From positions 1 through 64,000 of the forward strand of contig VZTJ01002530.1 of assembly GCA_013397795.1 (NCBI GenBank): a stretch of 64,000 nucleotides of DNA, in the 5' to 3' direction. This DNA is from Orthonyx spaldingii (Eukaryota; Chordata; Aves; Passeriformes; Orthonychidae). The position numbers and the translations under genes are program-made. Below are positions 33,599 through 48,100 of this stretch, piece after piece. The notes below the pieces were generated by a model, which saw only the letters and a program-made list of their open reading frames with translations, searched no databases and was not told the DNA's origin. Position 1 is the stretch's first letter. Each line of letters starts with the position of its first letter.

Positions 33599-36500
33599 GA
33601 ACACTTTTTCCACCTGGCTGCTGGGTTGTTGTGAGCTCTTCCCAAAACAAGCCCATGCTTATAGTGAATCTGAGAACTGGCTTTCGTAACAGCGTTAGTA
33701 GCAGAGAACAGCACCTTCAGCAGAGGTTGCTGGGGTGGTTTTCCAGGTGGTTTTTTATCTGAAAATATCAATTTGCTAAAATGGCCATTGACTTAAATGG
33801 TGTTTCAAATTCAGCAGGAGATAGAAAGCAGTGTAAGAATCTCATAACTAAAGCCCTTGGCACAGCAAAGATGAAGCAGTGCAGAAGCTGCTGTAGTGCT
33901 TACACACCAACCCATCCATCAGCAGGCTGTACAGCAGGCACTGCTGTCACCCAGTACTCAATTACTCACACAGAGGGAACAGGCCTTTTCCTGGGTGTGG
34001 GAAACAGCAGATCCAATGCCTAATTCACAGACACCTGCTCCTCTCTCTTTTGTTTTTCCTCATAAAACTCTGAAGAGGTTCATTTCCTTAGGAAACATAA
34101 AAACAACCATTGATAATACAGAGGAGAATTTTCTAAGCCAAAACCCCCAATTTAATTCCTAAGTCTCTTCCTGTATGCCATCACAGATGCAGGTAAAGAA
34201 CCTTTTTGCCAGATGAACTTTTTGCTGTGGAATTATGCCCCTGAGGTAGAGCAACCTTGTCAACAAAAAGTTCCTCGGGGGATTTCAGCATCCCTCAGCA
34301 AAGCCAGGACATTTATATCTCTGCTATCAGCTTGTTTAGCTGTACAATTTATTTTGTGTTGCTCAAAGAAAGAATGATAAATGCTTGGGGAACAACCACG
34401 TCTTTGGGCTAACTGCAGGTGTTAAAGCTGCAGGTTTCTCCTGAAAGCCATCTTCAGAATGACTCCAGGTGAGTTCTGATTGTAAACTTCTGTTTTACTA
34501 ACATGGGCTGAGTCATGTCAGAAAGCTACAATTCCTTTCAGCCAACTGTTTCTCTTTAGATTTCATCACGTATCTATGTTAAATAGTCTCAGAGACACAA
34601 CAGGTTGGTATAAATAAATCAGTCCAAAGTCCCTAACTCTCATTCCGGTCACAGCATTGCAGTTTTCCAGTCTTTGGGATGTTTTTAGTTTGATAAAAAT
34701 TAGTTTTTGAGGGCTGTATCTTATACTTATCTTTTGAAATGTAAGTATTAAAGCAGGTAATGACCAGAAAAGGCAAATGAATAAACTTAAAGACATTTTA
34801 TTCAATATGTAGCTTGGTACCAGAACATTATTTCAACTTAAATGTAGCAAATTACTTTTTCTCAGCTACAAGCACCAATTTTTTTCTGAAGATTTTTGTC
34901 ATATGATCCTTACCTTACTAGAGAGCACGTGTTATTTGCTCTCCACTAACTGTTTTAATGGCCACCCAATGGGGTCATATATCACCTTATTTACTACATC
35001 TGCATCTGGTCAAATTGTTCCTAAAAAAAATCATTTATTGAAATAATTTAGCCTTTTTTTTCCAGTTCTACAAAATATCCATAAGAAGAATGTGACTTTT
35101 ATTACTTCATTCCTTATTCATAAGTGTTTGTCAGATCACTTATGTGAACAAATTATTGCCTGTGGAATTTTCTCAAATCTTCCAATCATTCCTTGCCATC
35201 TGGTCAACAAGGCTGGTTCATTAGTCACACGGACTTATTTATATCCTTTGATATGCAATAGCCATCCTCTTGGAGACTGAACTGGGGATGTCCAAGTTAA
35301 AAGCAGAATTCATTACAGCCTGAGTTGACTCGCGGTGGATCTGCAGTGGACTCTCAGGAGCACACTGAGTAATAAATATCCACTGAGGGAAAGCTTGAAT
35401 AATCTGAGTTTAGAGAAACTGCCTAGAATTTACTTGGAAATGTTCTCAAATATCTTTCTTCTTGGGTTTTTTTTTTACCTTCCTCACAAGGAAATATATC
35501 TGTTTTCCTACATGTATTGAGTTTTTGTGCTCAGTTCACTCCTGAACAGAGCAGCAAGCTCTGCTGGTTGTCTGGAATGCATCTGGTTTGCTTTACATGT
35601 CATACATATACATATGGAAGTGTCTTTGTGTCCTGGTGTGTGTTGACGTGACACAAGGGTACACTAGTCCATGCATTCATGGTACTTCTTATCTGATTTG
35701 TGCAGGAACCGAGGCAGTAAGTCTCTAGCCAGAAATGCTCATAAAAATAAATATATATTACATATTTATAAATATACCTGTGGACACCTTTCACACAGCG
35801 TCTATATAGAGACATTGCTTCACATTTCTCCAGTGGTCTCCACTTAAACACTCTGGTCTCTTCTGCCACCACTACTTGTGGATCACTGTGATGAGCACTG
35901 ATGGGAGGGGAGAAGCAGGAGCTGCCTCAGCTCTCCTGCCCATGAAGCTCTGTCCCGCTGGGGATGCAGGGCTGCTCACAGGCTGTGTCCTTGCTCCTCA
36001 CCCTTCCTCAGCCAGCTCTGACCCTGTTCATCCTCTGCTGCTTTACTGACTACCCTGTCCATCATTCAGATGGACTATGAAGTACACATCCTTCTGGGTC
36101 AGCTTGCCAGGGAAATGTCACTTTACCTTGTTCTCTGAGATTTTAAAGCATTTCCACCACCTAATTCTCTCAACACTATTAATAGATGGTAATTTCTTGT
36201 TACATATCTTTTCCTATTAAACATTTTCATTTAGCATTCACACCTGGAGGTTTTCATTTACTTTTCTAATGGCTCATTAAAAAGCAAATATCATGGTTAA
36301 GGAAATGATTTGGGAATATAATATGTCATGTGAGCTAGGTGTAGCTGATAATTTTCATGTGCTAATGCTTGAAGGGCCCGGCTGCTTTCTGAGCAACCCA
36401 AATCAGTGGAGACATGCCACAGATTTCCCTCCCTGTGTTTATCCTGTTACTGAGGTGTGAGCAGGGAGCCTGGGGGCCCTGCACTGTTGGTAAAAGCAGA

Positions 36501-39500
36501 TTACCTCCAGGCATGAGACTCAGGCTACAAAGCCAGGAACTACCTCTTCGTTAATTCTGGAAAAAAAGACAAATAGCAGCAGTATTTAGCAAATAGAGGT
36601 AGTGTTTGGTAAATAGTAGATACTAGTTAGTAAATAATGGTACTTATCACCAAAAGTCTGAATGTTGTACATACAAATGACAGATCCTGGGTTAGAACTC
36701 TGTGCTTTTGTACTCCTTCCTTGGGTTGCTACGCTCTTCATGGACTCTTGGATTCCAAAAGAAGGGATTCAGCACTTGGATCTTTGGAAGGGAAGGACTG
36801 GGCTGTGATATTGCTTACATTCAAGGGTAACGTTGGAGCACATCTCCATGGTGTCCCACAGGCTGGTGAGTTTGGCAAGCACTGACTGTGTCTGTCATCT
36901 CCCACCAGCATTTGGGTAGCTCTTTTTATTCTATTCTACACATGGTGCATTTTTCATATTGTACACCCTAAACCCCAGAATCTTCTGCTGTTTTTGTTTT
37001 GGGTGCCCTTGGTACACATATATTAGGAGTTTGTTAGTTTGCGAGAGGAATATAATTTGTAATATCATTACAAATTAATACATTTTGTTACTCAAGGACA
37101 AACTAAAACTTGCTGGGGGCCCAGTTTAGTTGGGAAATAAAAGATGTCAATGGGACAGAGCAAGGCCTAAGAGGGGACAAGAAAGAGAAGCATGAAACCG
37201 TAACAATGCAATAGATGGATTCTTGACCAGGGGCTTAACAACCAGTGGTCCAGATCCAATAAATTTTATCCACAGGGTTAGCAGAAAACTATTGCCAGTG
37301 AAAAACAATTGACTCTGCCTCAGGGCAAAAGAAAAAAAAAAACCTCATCACACACAGAGCTTCAACATAGGACTCCAAAGATTCTTCTGTCACAGCTGAG
37401 CTGAACACTTTGATGTATCACCCAGTGCTGTAACCTCTGTCCTAATGAATCAATAATTAAAAAACTTCTAATGGGAATACTGAGACAGTTATCAGGTTAC
37501 CAGAAGGATTAGGAGGAGCCTGATTAATATAATCTCGGAAACAGTCATAGATGTTCAATTTGTGTTCATTCCCTGTGTGGTCCTTCCCATCCTCTTTCAG
37601 AGACTCCTGTTCCTGTGTAACCAGGTCACATCAGCACTCCCAGGGCAGTGCTGGGCAAAGGCAGCCAGGCCCGAGCCCATCTGGGAGGGGTCTGGGTCAC
37701 TGCGCCTGAGTTCCTGTGGCCACTGGCTGGGACAGGGTTCAGCCTGACCCCAGAGGAGGGGTAACATCTAACTGCAGGGAGCAGGGCCTTCTACAGCACA
37801 GAACAAACTCTCCCTCCCTCCAGCAATGCTGGTCTTTTTCCCTGTGTAGGGGCTGGGGCACTCTGGAAGAGCATCAAGCTTGTAGGAACGATTATAACTC
37901 AATATCATTGTGCAGAATTCATGCTTTTGGAAGGGAGAGAATTTCTCATTGATCATCTGGCAGCAAGAGAACCCAGTCTAACTTCCTCATTTATTCATTA
38001 CATGCTGGAGTGGTTAATTCATTTAACTGCTTTCTGGAAATTATTAAGAGTCTTGTTTTTGTTTTCATAGCTAACCTCTTCTGTATTGGAATAATTTTTA
38101 ATATTGTTTCCTACTTCTGCAGTTAGGTTAATATACACTTTTAAATTAAAATATAGATGCATTCCATTTTCTTGGATGTTCACCACAGCTCTCTGCTCCA
38201 CCTGAAGCTCAGGGAGTGTCTTATTACCAGTGTGGGCAGTGGTCAGCCTTTAGGGGACTTCTAATGTCACTGATTTGTCTCTTTTTCTTCAAGCAAGTCC
38301 TTTCAGACAGCTGAGCCTCACCTTCCCACCTCTCTCTCATTCCTCAAACACCAGAAACTAAGGCAATTCAGTGTCACTAGAGAGGGTCTACTGAAAACTT
38401 CTGGAGGTTTAATAGGATAGGTAAATAGGATAATAACTTAATAGGATAATTTGCATGTTTATGTAATTTTGTACATTGCTCCTCTTTTCCTAAGAAAACT
38501 CAGAACACACTGTGAGGTAAGATTTTCCCTCTGTCTCTCTCCTTTGCAAGACAATGCCATAAATATTGCACAAGAAGCTAATTCTGCCAAAGATGTGTGT
38601 GTCCAGGGAAGCAGGAAAACTAACACAAATATTGCTCTGTAAAAAACCTCAAGGTTTTGGGTTGCTTTGTTGTTGTTGTTGAGACTCAAGTTTTTTGGTT
38701 AATTGGTTTTGGTTTGGGGTTTTTGTTTGGTTGGCTGGTTCTTGCTTTGTTTTGTTTTTAAATCAAGTCCTGGTTTTTATTTTTCATAGCTTTGAACTGG
38801 GGAGTTATTTTCAGTGGGACATTTTGTTTGTTAGCTCTGGAGTTGACACACATTTTAAAAAGTGCTGGATGCAAGTTAGAATGACAACAACTGCCAGAGA
38901 AGCACTAGAACAGTGGCTTAGCCATAAGGTTAACAGGTTAACCTTCTATGGAGATGCATAAGTTTTAACCTTGACAGTGTTGTTTCTCTCTTCTTTTTTT
39001 ATTTATTTTATTTTAATTTTTTAAAATATAATTCTCTGCTTTGTTTCATTTTCTAATGGGGCATGAGAAAAGCTCTGGTAAGCAACTGACCCTGTACATG
39101 GAACTAGAATTACATAAAATATTAACTGTGTATTTTTAAGACAACCAGAAATTACATAAACAAAACTAACCAGGTGTACCATGAGGAAGCAGCCAGTTGG
39201 TACCATTTACTTATCTAGATTTTATAAAACATTTCTCTAGTGTTAAAAATCCTTTCTTGTTATGGAGAGGTCAGATGGATTAAGCAAAGTTGGATGACAT
39301 AAATTCTTTTCAAGCTTGAAGGCTGAATTGATTATAGTGTATCAGTCTGAAGGAGATAATAGTCCTGATAATGGAATTCATTTCATTTCTTCTTTAAAAA
39401 AAATATAGATGGATACAGGAGGGAGGATATAAAATTCTGCCATAATTCAGTCCTACAGTTAGAAAAAGTTTCTTGGATTTCACTGAAATGGCACCAATTT

Positions 39501-42053
39501 ACAGTCAAACATGAGATCCACCGTGTAATTTCTCATATCACATATGGGGCAAAAAGTGTATAATCAGGTTGTGGAGTTGGCTTTCTTGCTTGTTTTTTAT
39601 TATTTCATTTGATATCGATACATATTTAAAAAATGTATTTTAAAATATGATCCAGTCATTTTGAGCAAGATGTTACTCCTAGCTCTTCAAACCCCTCAAA
39701 GCTTCAAAGAATAAAGCTGGTGAGTTTTCCAGTTCTTTTTCCAAAAAATTAATTATCAATTCTTATTCTTTAAAGATGCTCAGGGGGAAATAACCATTTG
39801 CAGTCTACCTCTGCAATTTTATCAAAACCACTATTTCATGGACTGAATAAATGAATTTGGCCATACAAAACATATCTGACAAAGGTGCCATGAAAAATTA
39901 TATATAAAGTTTTAAGCTGAAGGAAATTTAAATGACTGAGCTATAAATGTCTGTATAAGAGGGTCTGGAGAAAATGCTGACAGGCCTCTGTCTCCAGTGA
40001 TGCTGCCAGGTGCTGTTATAATTAGTGCTTTGGAAGCAAGGAATTGTTCATTTCTGCAAGCAGAGTATAACCTTGTGTGCAGGCCAGGTCTGTTAATTTG
40101 AGACTGAGCATTATTTCAGCACTTGGACTACTCAGGAAGAAGAAAAAGCTTTCGGTAGAGGTCTTTGGTGCTGAATAAACATCCTCAGGTTTAGACTTTG
40201 GGTTCCCTTAGTCAGCAGAAAGTGGCAGAAGTTAGAAAGATGTGAGCGTTTTCAGCTCATTTATGATGTAGTTTATGAAATAAACCTGTGGGCAGACATT
40301 TAAATGAGCAAACTGCTGAGGGAAAACAGTTTCTCATTCAGCATTTCAGCTGACAGGGTGTTAGAGTTGGTAAGAAAATCACTCCTTTTTCCTTCTAAAA
40401 GTCAGAGAGAAATGCAGGTAGCAAGGGGGAAAAAAAAAAAAAAGAGCCAAACACTGGACAAGGTAGCATTGAAAAAAGGGAAGAGCACAAGATCTCTCTT
40501 AATATGGAGATTCAGTAACAATTTGTAAGAAGATGCAATTCAGTCAATATAAAAAAGCCAGAGAATGCAGCTTTTCCATCACAGCAAGAAATGGGTTTAG
40601 TCTTCTTATTCTGCCTCTACTAGTCTCACTCTCTTTGCAAGCTAGACCTTAATCTATCTATTAATGAAACACATATGCAAATATTTTTGACACCTCAGGG
40701 TGTATTAGGAGGCTGAATGAGTGCTATTCATCACTGTCCACAAACTGAAGTATACATTCTCTTTTTTAGACCTACTGAGAAGTAAAAAGTCCAAATGTAA
40801 CTGCAACATAAATGAATAAAGACATTAGGGCTGGTAGAGTTGAACTATTCTAAAAAAAGAAATAATTACGTGTAGTTTTGTACTTAGGGCAAAATTTTCC
40901 ATGTTTCCTACAGCTGAGACATTGTTCCTAAATTAGCAATTGGCTGCCAGTGTGTCCCACAGAAAATCATGGAAAACCTCACCTTATAAATAAACCATAG
41001 TGGAGAGATTAGATGTATAATTATAGAGATAGATATTGGAAGGAAAATAAAGTTAAATTTGATGGTTAGACAATAACTGCAGCTACGAAACTCTGCATCT
41101 CATTTTAATGGTTGTACATTAGCCTCCACTGCTGACAGTATTAGCTGTATATCATTGCTGTAAAAGCACCCTCTTTGTCTCACTACAATGAGTTTTCTCT
41201 AAGATACAAGCAACAGACAGCATCGAGGGCATTTTGTGTCCAACACTAACCAACTCCAAACAAAGCTGTAATGTCACATGGGGCAGGGCACTTCACTTGG
41301 CTTCTGTATGATCCAAATCAGGCTACTCTGAGGCTGCTGTGCTAATGAAGAGTTCAAGTTCCTGCAGCTGCAACTGCTGAAGACACCTCAGCTGTGCACT
41401 CATGGTCCTCACTGCCCTCAGATATCTCACCAGTTCCTTGAGAGCAGTCCCTACCTTCTGAGAGCCAGGTGGAACAGCAGCTCTGAACATCTACATCAAA
41501 AATTCATTGCTGACACCACTGAATTAGGGCTCTTGCACACTGTGAGTGGTCTGATGGCAAGAAATAGAAATTTACATTTGGCATCCATTGCCCTCTGTGC
41601 TAATCCAGAACAGAAGGTGAAACACAAACTGGGAAGCTGGCAGTAACTAATTTCCTTAACAGAAAAACATGAAGACAAAGGTGATTGTTGTCGAGCTCTT
41701 GTAGTCCAGGGGCAGTCATCCTGATGTTGAAATAACATCTTTCTACCTTTATGTATATGAAATAGCTAAAATTCAACAGAGCAACAAATTTCTTAATGGA
41801 GGGAGGGGAAACGGTGACCCGCAGTCTGTCTCTAGTCATAGAACTGTCACACCATGAGGTCCCATCTCCCCTTCCCAAATGCACATTGACCATTTACCCT
41901 GTTCACTCCTTTCTTTGTTGGTTGCCCTGACTGGGGACTGCAAGTCAGCTGTGCCTTCTCATTTAATCTGAAGTTCACGATCTACAGCTGCTGCCAACAA
42001 CCAAACCTTCCCTAGACCCCTCAGCTGTAAGGCTTCACAAATCACACCCAAGC
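33599..42053. other. AT-rich non-coding DNA
   Basis: GC-richer patches (about 35880-36060 and 37600-37870) and GT-rich low-complexity sequence (38660-38760) occur, plus an A run at 40430-40443 and a loose aaatag repeat at 36575-36640. No gene or RNA is supported. Confidence 0.5.
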
Positions 42054-42139
42054 TATAAAAGAACCAGCAACAACAGGGAGGTGCTGGTCAGTCTTCTGGA
42101 TCTTTGTGGTGGAAGGAGACTCTGTTGTCTTCTAAAGGT
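42054..42139 (+). promoter_or_regulatory. Possible TATA promoter with short first exon
   Basis: TATAAAAG at 42054-42061 is followed by an initiator match TCAGTCT (A at 42090) and a splice donor-like AAG/GTATTT at 42137-42139. The TATA-to-initiator distance (36 bp) is slightly long. No coding exon is recognised downstream, so this may be chance. Confidence 0.2.
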
Positions 42140-45100
42140 ATTTTTCTACTATTGTTTTACAGTTTCCTCGTTTTAAGTTCAGTACTGCTGCTTCATAAGT
42201 TAGTCTTTTCATAGTTTCTAGGTTGTGCAGGATAATGCTGAAAAAATATGAAAGGATTGTTCTAAATTTTAAGAAGAGGTGGGGATTTTCTTGTCCTTAT
42301 TCAGTTGTTTATGTTTTTAATTGTGATTTTGAAAAGTTACCTGGTGTGACTTGTACACCCTGGAGTCTAGACTAGCTCCAGCCTGACTGTTGAATGAATT
42401 ACAGATAGGGTATCACAGAGCACTGTTATGCTTTTTGTAGGGTTTCCTGCCTGCCTCGTAAAGTTACCTTTCTAATGGTAATTCCCAGGCTGCCTCCAGC
42501 GTGCTGATTCTTTCCTAGTTTCCTTGACTGTCCCACCCTTCCCAGGGTCAATGGTGAGAAGTAAATCTGCATTGTAGAGCGTGTGGGGAGAGCTCCCCAT
42601 ATGGGCTCTGTGCTCCCCAGCTCCACCTGGGCTCTGGGCAAAGGGGAGGTAACGGGAGGGCTCTGGGGGTTCTGTTTCACTCAGCTTTGAAAGTGAAATT
42701 GAGGTTCAAGTTTAGGAGGTAGAGGGGTCATGATATATTCAAAGATTATAACCAGACAGTAAAATTGGTACGACTCTTGTGTCTGCTCCTTTCTGGTGGC
42801 ATAACATGCTTTACCTTATGGCTGTTCATATGAATGAAATCTTATACCTGCTTAACATGAATCTGTTGGTATTTGCTTGACTCTTTTTCCTTACTCTTGT
42901 CTGCATATAAATCACTCAGGTGATGCTGCTGACAGATCCTGTGGCTTTATTTAATAATGAAAGCATGTGTTTTCTCAAGTTAATTATCTCTGCCACCCTT
43001 TAAATTCAGATTAAGTTGCTGCTTCTGAAGAAAAATATGTTTTAAACTGTACACTTTTGGGGGTTGTTGTTGTTGTCTTTCAGTTCTGTTTCTTTTTTTC
43101 ATGTAGCAACATAAGGATGTTTTCTAACTGAGCACTTCTTGGTGAAGTAAAAGTGAGGTCCATGGTGATTATATCCAGTCAAATAGCAGGACTGGAGCTG
43201 GAAATATGTATTATATGCAAGTGTGCTGAGAGGAGCTGAGAGAATCTTGTAAACAAAGCTGCCCATATGTTGCATCTTGAACACTGTAACAATGAAGTTG
43301 ATTGGTTTTGTCCCCCCGCTCTTTGTCTGATGATGCTCACAAGAGTTCATGATTTTTCACTGATAAAGCTCCTGAAACTTTCTTTTCATTTTTGTGAAAA
43401 TAGAGAATAAAGGCACATTCAAGACAGCATTTCACAGAACAGATGAGCTCCCAAGGGGCTTAGTTTCTTAAGGTTGGCAGATGATAAAGGAAGAAGCTTG
43501 TTTTGATGAAAGAGTTTGGTGAATCTGAATGAATAATGACAACTAGTATGTATAGAAGCAGAAATGTTTTTCTCTGGCTTTTGACCATGGATGAATATCT
43601 TAAAGCTTGTCATCAAGATAAGTAGTTTGAAACTGTATTAATGATTAAAGTGAAAGGATACTGTGGGAGGCAGAAGAGGAAGAAAAAGGGAATTCATACA
43701 GTGCTGTGGGTGGCTTTTTTCTTTTCAAGTGCTTCATAAAACATAAAGGTGATAAATACAGGGTAAGGATAGAACAGTTGAAAGATTCTGGTAGAAAGAA
43801 GAAAATGTAGTTTGACATTTGCAGAACATCCACAGAGTTGGGCTGAAGAGTAGGAGTATGCAGCACATCTGAATGGCAAGAGCAACAATCTACCATAATT
43901 TGAGCCTTTAGGCATGTAAAATGGCATCAAGAATTATGTTCCCAATATTGGGATAAATGGAGCCATAACTGAAAGCTGATAGGGAAGGCAGCTAAGAATG
44001 GGAGCTGTAAAGTAACAAGAAAGGGTAGTGGAGGCAGATAATTGGCAAGCTGGAAATGGAGAAATAATAAAAAAAAGGGAAGTTACACACAATAGTCTTT
44101 TGTCATTAATTTCTTTTCACAGGGTGAATCAGAAAGGGAGAAGTATTTTTTTTTCTGTACACGACTTGGTATTAGTAGAACTCGAGCGAGCAACTCTGTT
44201 TCTCCACCAGTCCCACCAGGGAGAGAATCAAGCCTGACATAAGCAGTCTATTTGGTTTTCATATATCCTGTTCTCCCAGTAGATCTCCTTTGTGCAGTTG
44301 AACAAAACCAAGGGAAAAGTAAAGTGTACTGATGTCAGGATTGTGTTGAAAGAAATCGGAAGCAGTGGTTTCGAGCTATTTCTGTGTTTAATTGTGTAGA
44401 AGGCAGCACTGTATTTGGCTTATTGTAATGCTGTGGGGTTTTAATGTTAACTGTGTGTGACTTGGCCAATTTACTGTGATTTCTTTTTTTTCCTCTTCTT
44501 TCATGTTTAGGCTTTCCTATGCATTGCTCCCAAAGTTCTCTTCTTTCTTGCTTAGTGAAACTCCACCAGCTTGTATTGGTGGTTAAACAGAGTATCATAA
44601 GATACAGATCATCTTTAACCTTATTTTCTATCCTGAAGTGTAATTTTGACAATTAACCTATTTTTGCAATGGAGAGAAAGTAATGCAGCAGAAGTGACAT
44701 TAAGAGGAAAAACCGAGCTGTTATTAAAACTGGTATTGGGTTAAATTAGTATCTTCACAAATAACTGCTTTCGTCTTTTGAGCCTCCTCATATTAGAGTG
44801 AACTCTGACCACTGCATATGTTAGAAATCTTTTCATTAACTCTTTTGGGGACTATCAGTAAGTGCATTGGAGCTTTTCCTGTAGCACTATGGTACAGAGG
44901 ATTATCTACCAAGTGTGAGTGTCTTACTGCATGCAGTTAAACTAAAGCATATGCTTGTGTGCAAACCATGAGCAGTAGTTTGTCAATGATCTTTTATGGA
45001 TGTGTTAAAAATAAAGCCATCAAATCCTGCAAGAATAAGGTGAGATTCTAGCTCTGTTTTGTATGTAAAAGGCTTAAGAGGAAGGCTTGCTCACTACATC

Positions 45101-48100
45101 TGAAATCTTAAACCTGGTGACAAATGACATGTTACACAAGCACTCATTATGTGAGTTTAGAGCTGCCACTGGATTTGAGATCAGGAGGGACTATGAATAT
45201 CGGCTGCTCAGGCTTTCTGCTTTATATACACCACAGAAAACTCACCCAGCAATTCCTGTGTGAGGCCCATCACTTGTAGTTAAGCTGGAATGCAATCTTT
45301 AGGTGGTTAAATGGATTCAAAACTTAATGTGATGAAGAACGCAGATCATCACTCGTTAAATTTAATGGGGAAGATAATATAGCTGTGGAACAAATGCAGC
45401 ATGCATTTGTTTAAATTTGACATGTGATACTTCAGCCTTCAACAATCCAAAGAAGGGGCAGAGCAGCTCGTTTGCCTGAACAGTTCTAGTTTACTATGGC
45501 AACTACTCCTGCACACATTTACTGTGCTATACATCATCTGGGTTCAGTGCCTATGTGGGACCTACCAGCTCTGCCTCAGAGCTGCACCCTTTCAAGGTGA
45601 TCACTTTGTTCATGGAGGCTGCATCATCCCAGCCTCAGCAAAACCTGCCTGGGCTTGTTTGAAGGTGATGTTGTCTGTAGCTGGAGGCAGTAAAACAGCT
45701 TTCAGCAGGGCCTCTTATACTTCCTGCTTCGAAAGTCAGCTCTGTAGGTGCTTCCAGGTGGATCAGACAGTTTGCTGACTTTCCCCTCCTATGGAGGCTG
45801 CTTTTCAGCATGATAAAATTTAGCTCTGTGTTTATTGAGATTGTCCTTGATCCATTATCATCACAATATTAGCACTGACAATCCTATTATTTGGCATGTT
45901 TCCAAACAACTATTCTGGGATTTCTTTTTTAATTTTTTTCAGTCTTCAAAATTTGGCTTATCCTGAACAGCAAAATCACAGGAGTTAGCAAAATTTTATG
46001 GAAGTGGAGGCGTGAAAATGGTAGAGCATCATACCTGATATTGCTTCCTGAGAGGTGATTCTGTGTGTGAAGACAGCATTTTCAGTACCGTAATGACACA
46101 TCTGGACTTTAGGTGCATAGTAGGTATTGAACTCTCTAGCTGAAGCTTGCTGATGTCTCTGTATGTGACTGTGAAGTTCATACATTTGACTATCAAAAAG
46201 GATTTGTTTAAAGACTTTTTGTCAGGGACTGCCCAATGTTGCTGTGATGGAAGGAGAGTTGAAACCTCCCATTGACTCCATACAGCAGCTTTCAAACTCT
46301 CTTGATCATTATAACTACCCTGGAGGGTCAGTCATGTTTAGTTTGTTGTGTAATTCTTCACATTTGGCATCATCCACTGAAGTGTTTTAGCTTGCAGTTG
46401 TAAGTAAACTACACCTGTGAATTTGTGAAAAATATTAAATTCAAAATATGTTTTTGACAAAACAGGGTTGAAAAATCAGAATCAGCTGAAAGGATGCATT
46501 ATAACAAGACTTTAAGTCATTTAAAATCTGGATCAAAGTCTTTTCTCCAAATGAACTCCAGAGTGTCAAACTGAAGCACCTTTAATTCTAGGTGTGGAAA
46601 TGGAGCATGAAGCCTTCAGAAGGGAGCAGGCTCTTGTGACTTGAGAATGCTACTGGAATCCTCATATTTACAAAAGTCTCGTTACAGGGAACTGGTACCT
46701 AATGTTAACTGTCTGATAAAGGGTATAAAAAATTATGTTTATATGCCACATATGTTTTTTATCTGAACAGCTGTGTTATATTTCAAACTTGTAAATGAGT
46801 TATATATATTGAACAAGAAGAGCTTTTTGAGTGGGAGTACTCCATGTTATGTGTTTGAAAGTTTTTTTCTGACTTGTTTCTTTTTGCTTAGCAGGGTAGG
46901 GGGTACTAATGCTACTGCTGTGTTTGTTAATTTAATGCAAGTTAGAGGCACAGTCACTCAGGCAAAAACATATAATAAACAGCAAGACTAATAAACACAT
47001 TGTTGTGTTAGGCATACATGGAAGAAAATGTATAAATAACAATGCAGTGGGTGTGTATCCCTCGTAGGCTGCTGAGTTTTCTGTCACAGCAATTTTAAAA
47101 AAATCCATGGCAGACAGAATGAAAAGAGGTGAACAGAAACATCATCATAGATGAGAGGAGCATGTGTGGGAGCATGCTGGAGCCAGGCTGGGAGGTGTTT
47201 GTGTAGGGAAGCAGCAGCTGGTTTCAGGGAATGAATCTTGTTCCTACGGAAGAGAGACTTGTATGAAGATTTGGAAGGGGCCAGCCTGCACTTGCTGCAT
47301 TAACCCTCTTTGTGTACAACCAGCTCGTGTTTGAGGACACGTGGAAGCGTCTTTGGGAAAGCAGAGCAGGTCCTGTGGTATTTAGCCATGAGCTGTGGCT
47401 GGTCCCAGGCACCCTGCCCTTGGCTGGGTCGGCTCCTGTGGGCTGTGTTCTTCCAGCAGTGTGGGTGTTTTTGCAGCACAGGGGAAGCTGTCTCATTCAG
47501 CAGGCACAACATACACGCCTTCTGCTCTGCAGACACAACCCGGGGTGGGGAGAAGCAGCTGAACTCTGCTATCCTTGTCCTGGCAACTTGTAACAGCTCT
47601 GTCAATTAGCAGGAGGACAGGTCAAAGAGATGCCAGACTAGAGAAATGATAAAAACCTAAATAGAGGTGTGTTTTCCCCATTTCTTGCTTTGAGGCTTTA
47701 ATTCCTAAAGATCTGTGTCTGTAGGAGTATCTGAGCACAGACCACTTGATGGTGACGAACACCATCTTCCAGTGTGTCCTGAGGCACAGCAATATTTGGC
47801 AATGCTGTTTCCTCCAAAGCTCTTGATTCATGCAGGGAGTTTTGTGCTCTCTGTGAACTCAAGCCTCACACCTTCCTAAGAGGCAGAGAGTAGGTGTACA
47901 CTGAGAATGGGAGACAGATGTCTGGTTGCTAAGGATCTAATATAATTTCTAATTGATAGGAAAAAAATTTATGCGTTATCATAATTTTAATGGTTGAGTG
48001 TGAAGATATTTTTAGTCTGAACAGAATACTTTTCAGAACCACCTATTTCTGTATGTTTTACTCCTTGGAGTGCTGAACAAATGCAGCTAATGCTTAATGG

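Noticed and set aside
47160..47610. Possible gene in a GC-richer patch
   Set aside because: Open frames of about 90-100 residues occur on both strands at once, as expected from base composition, and none is recognisable.
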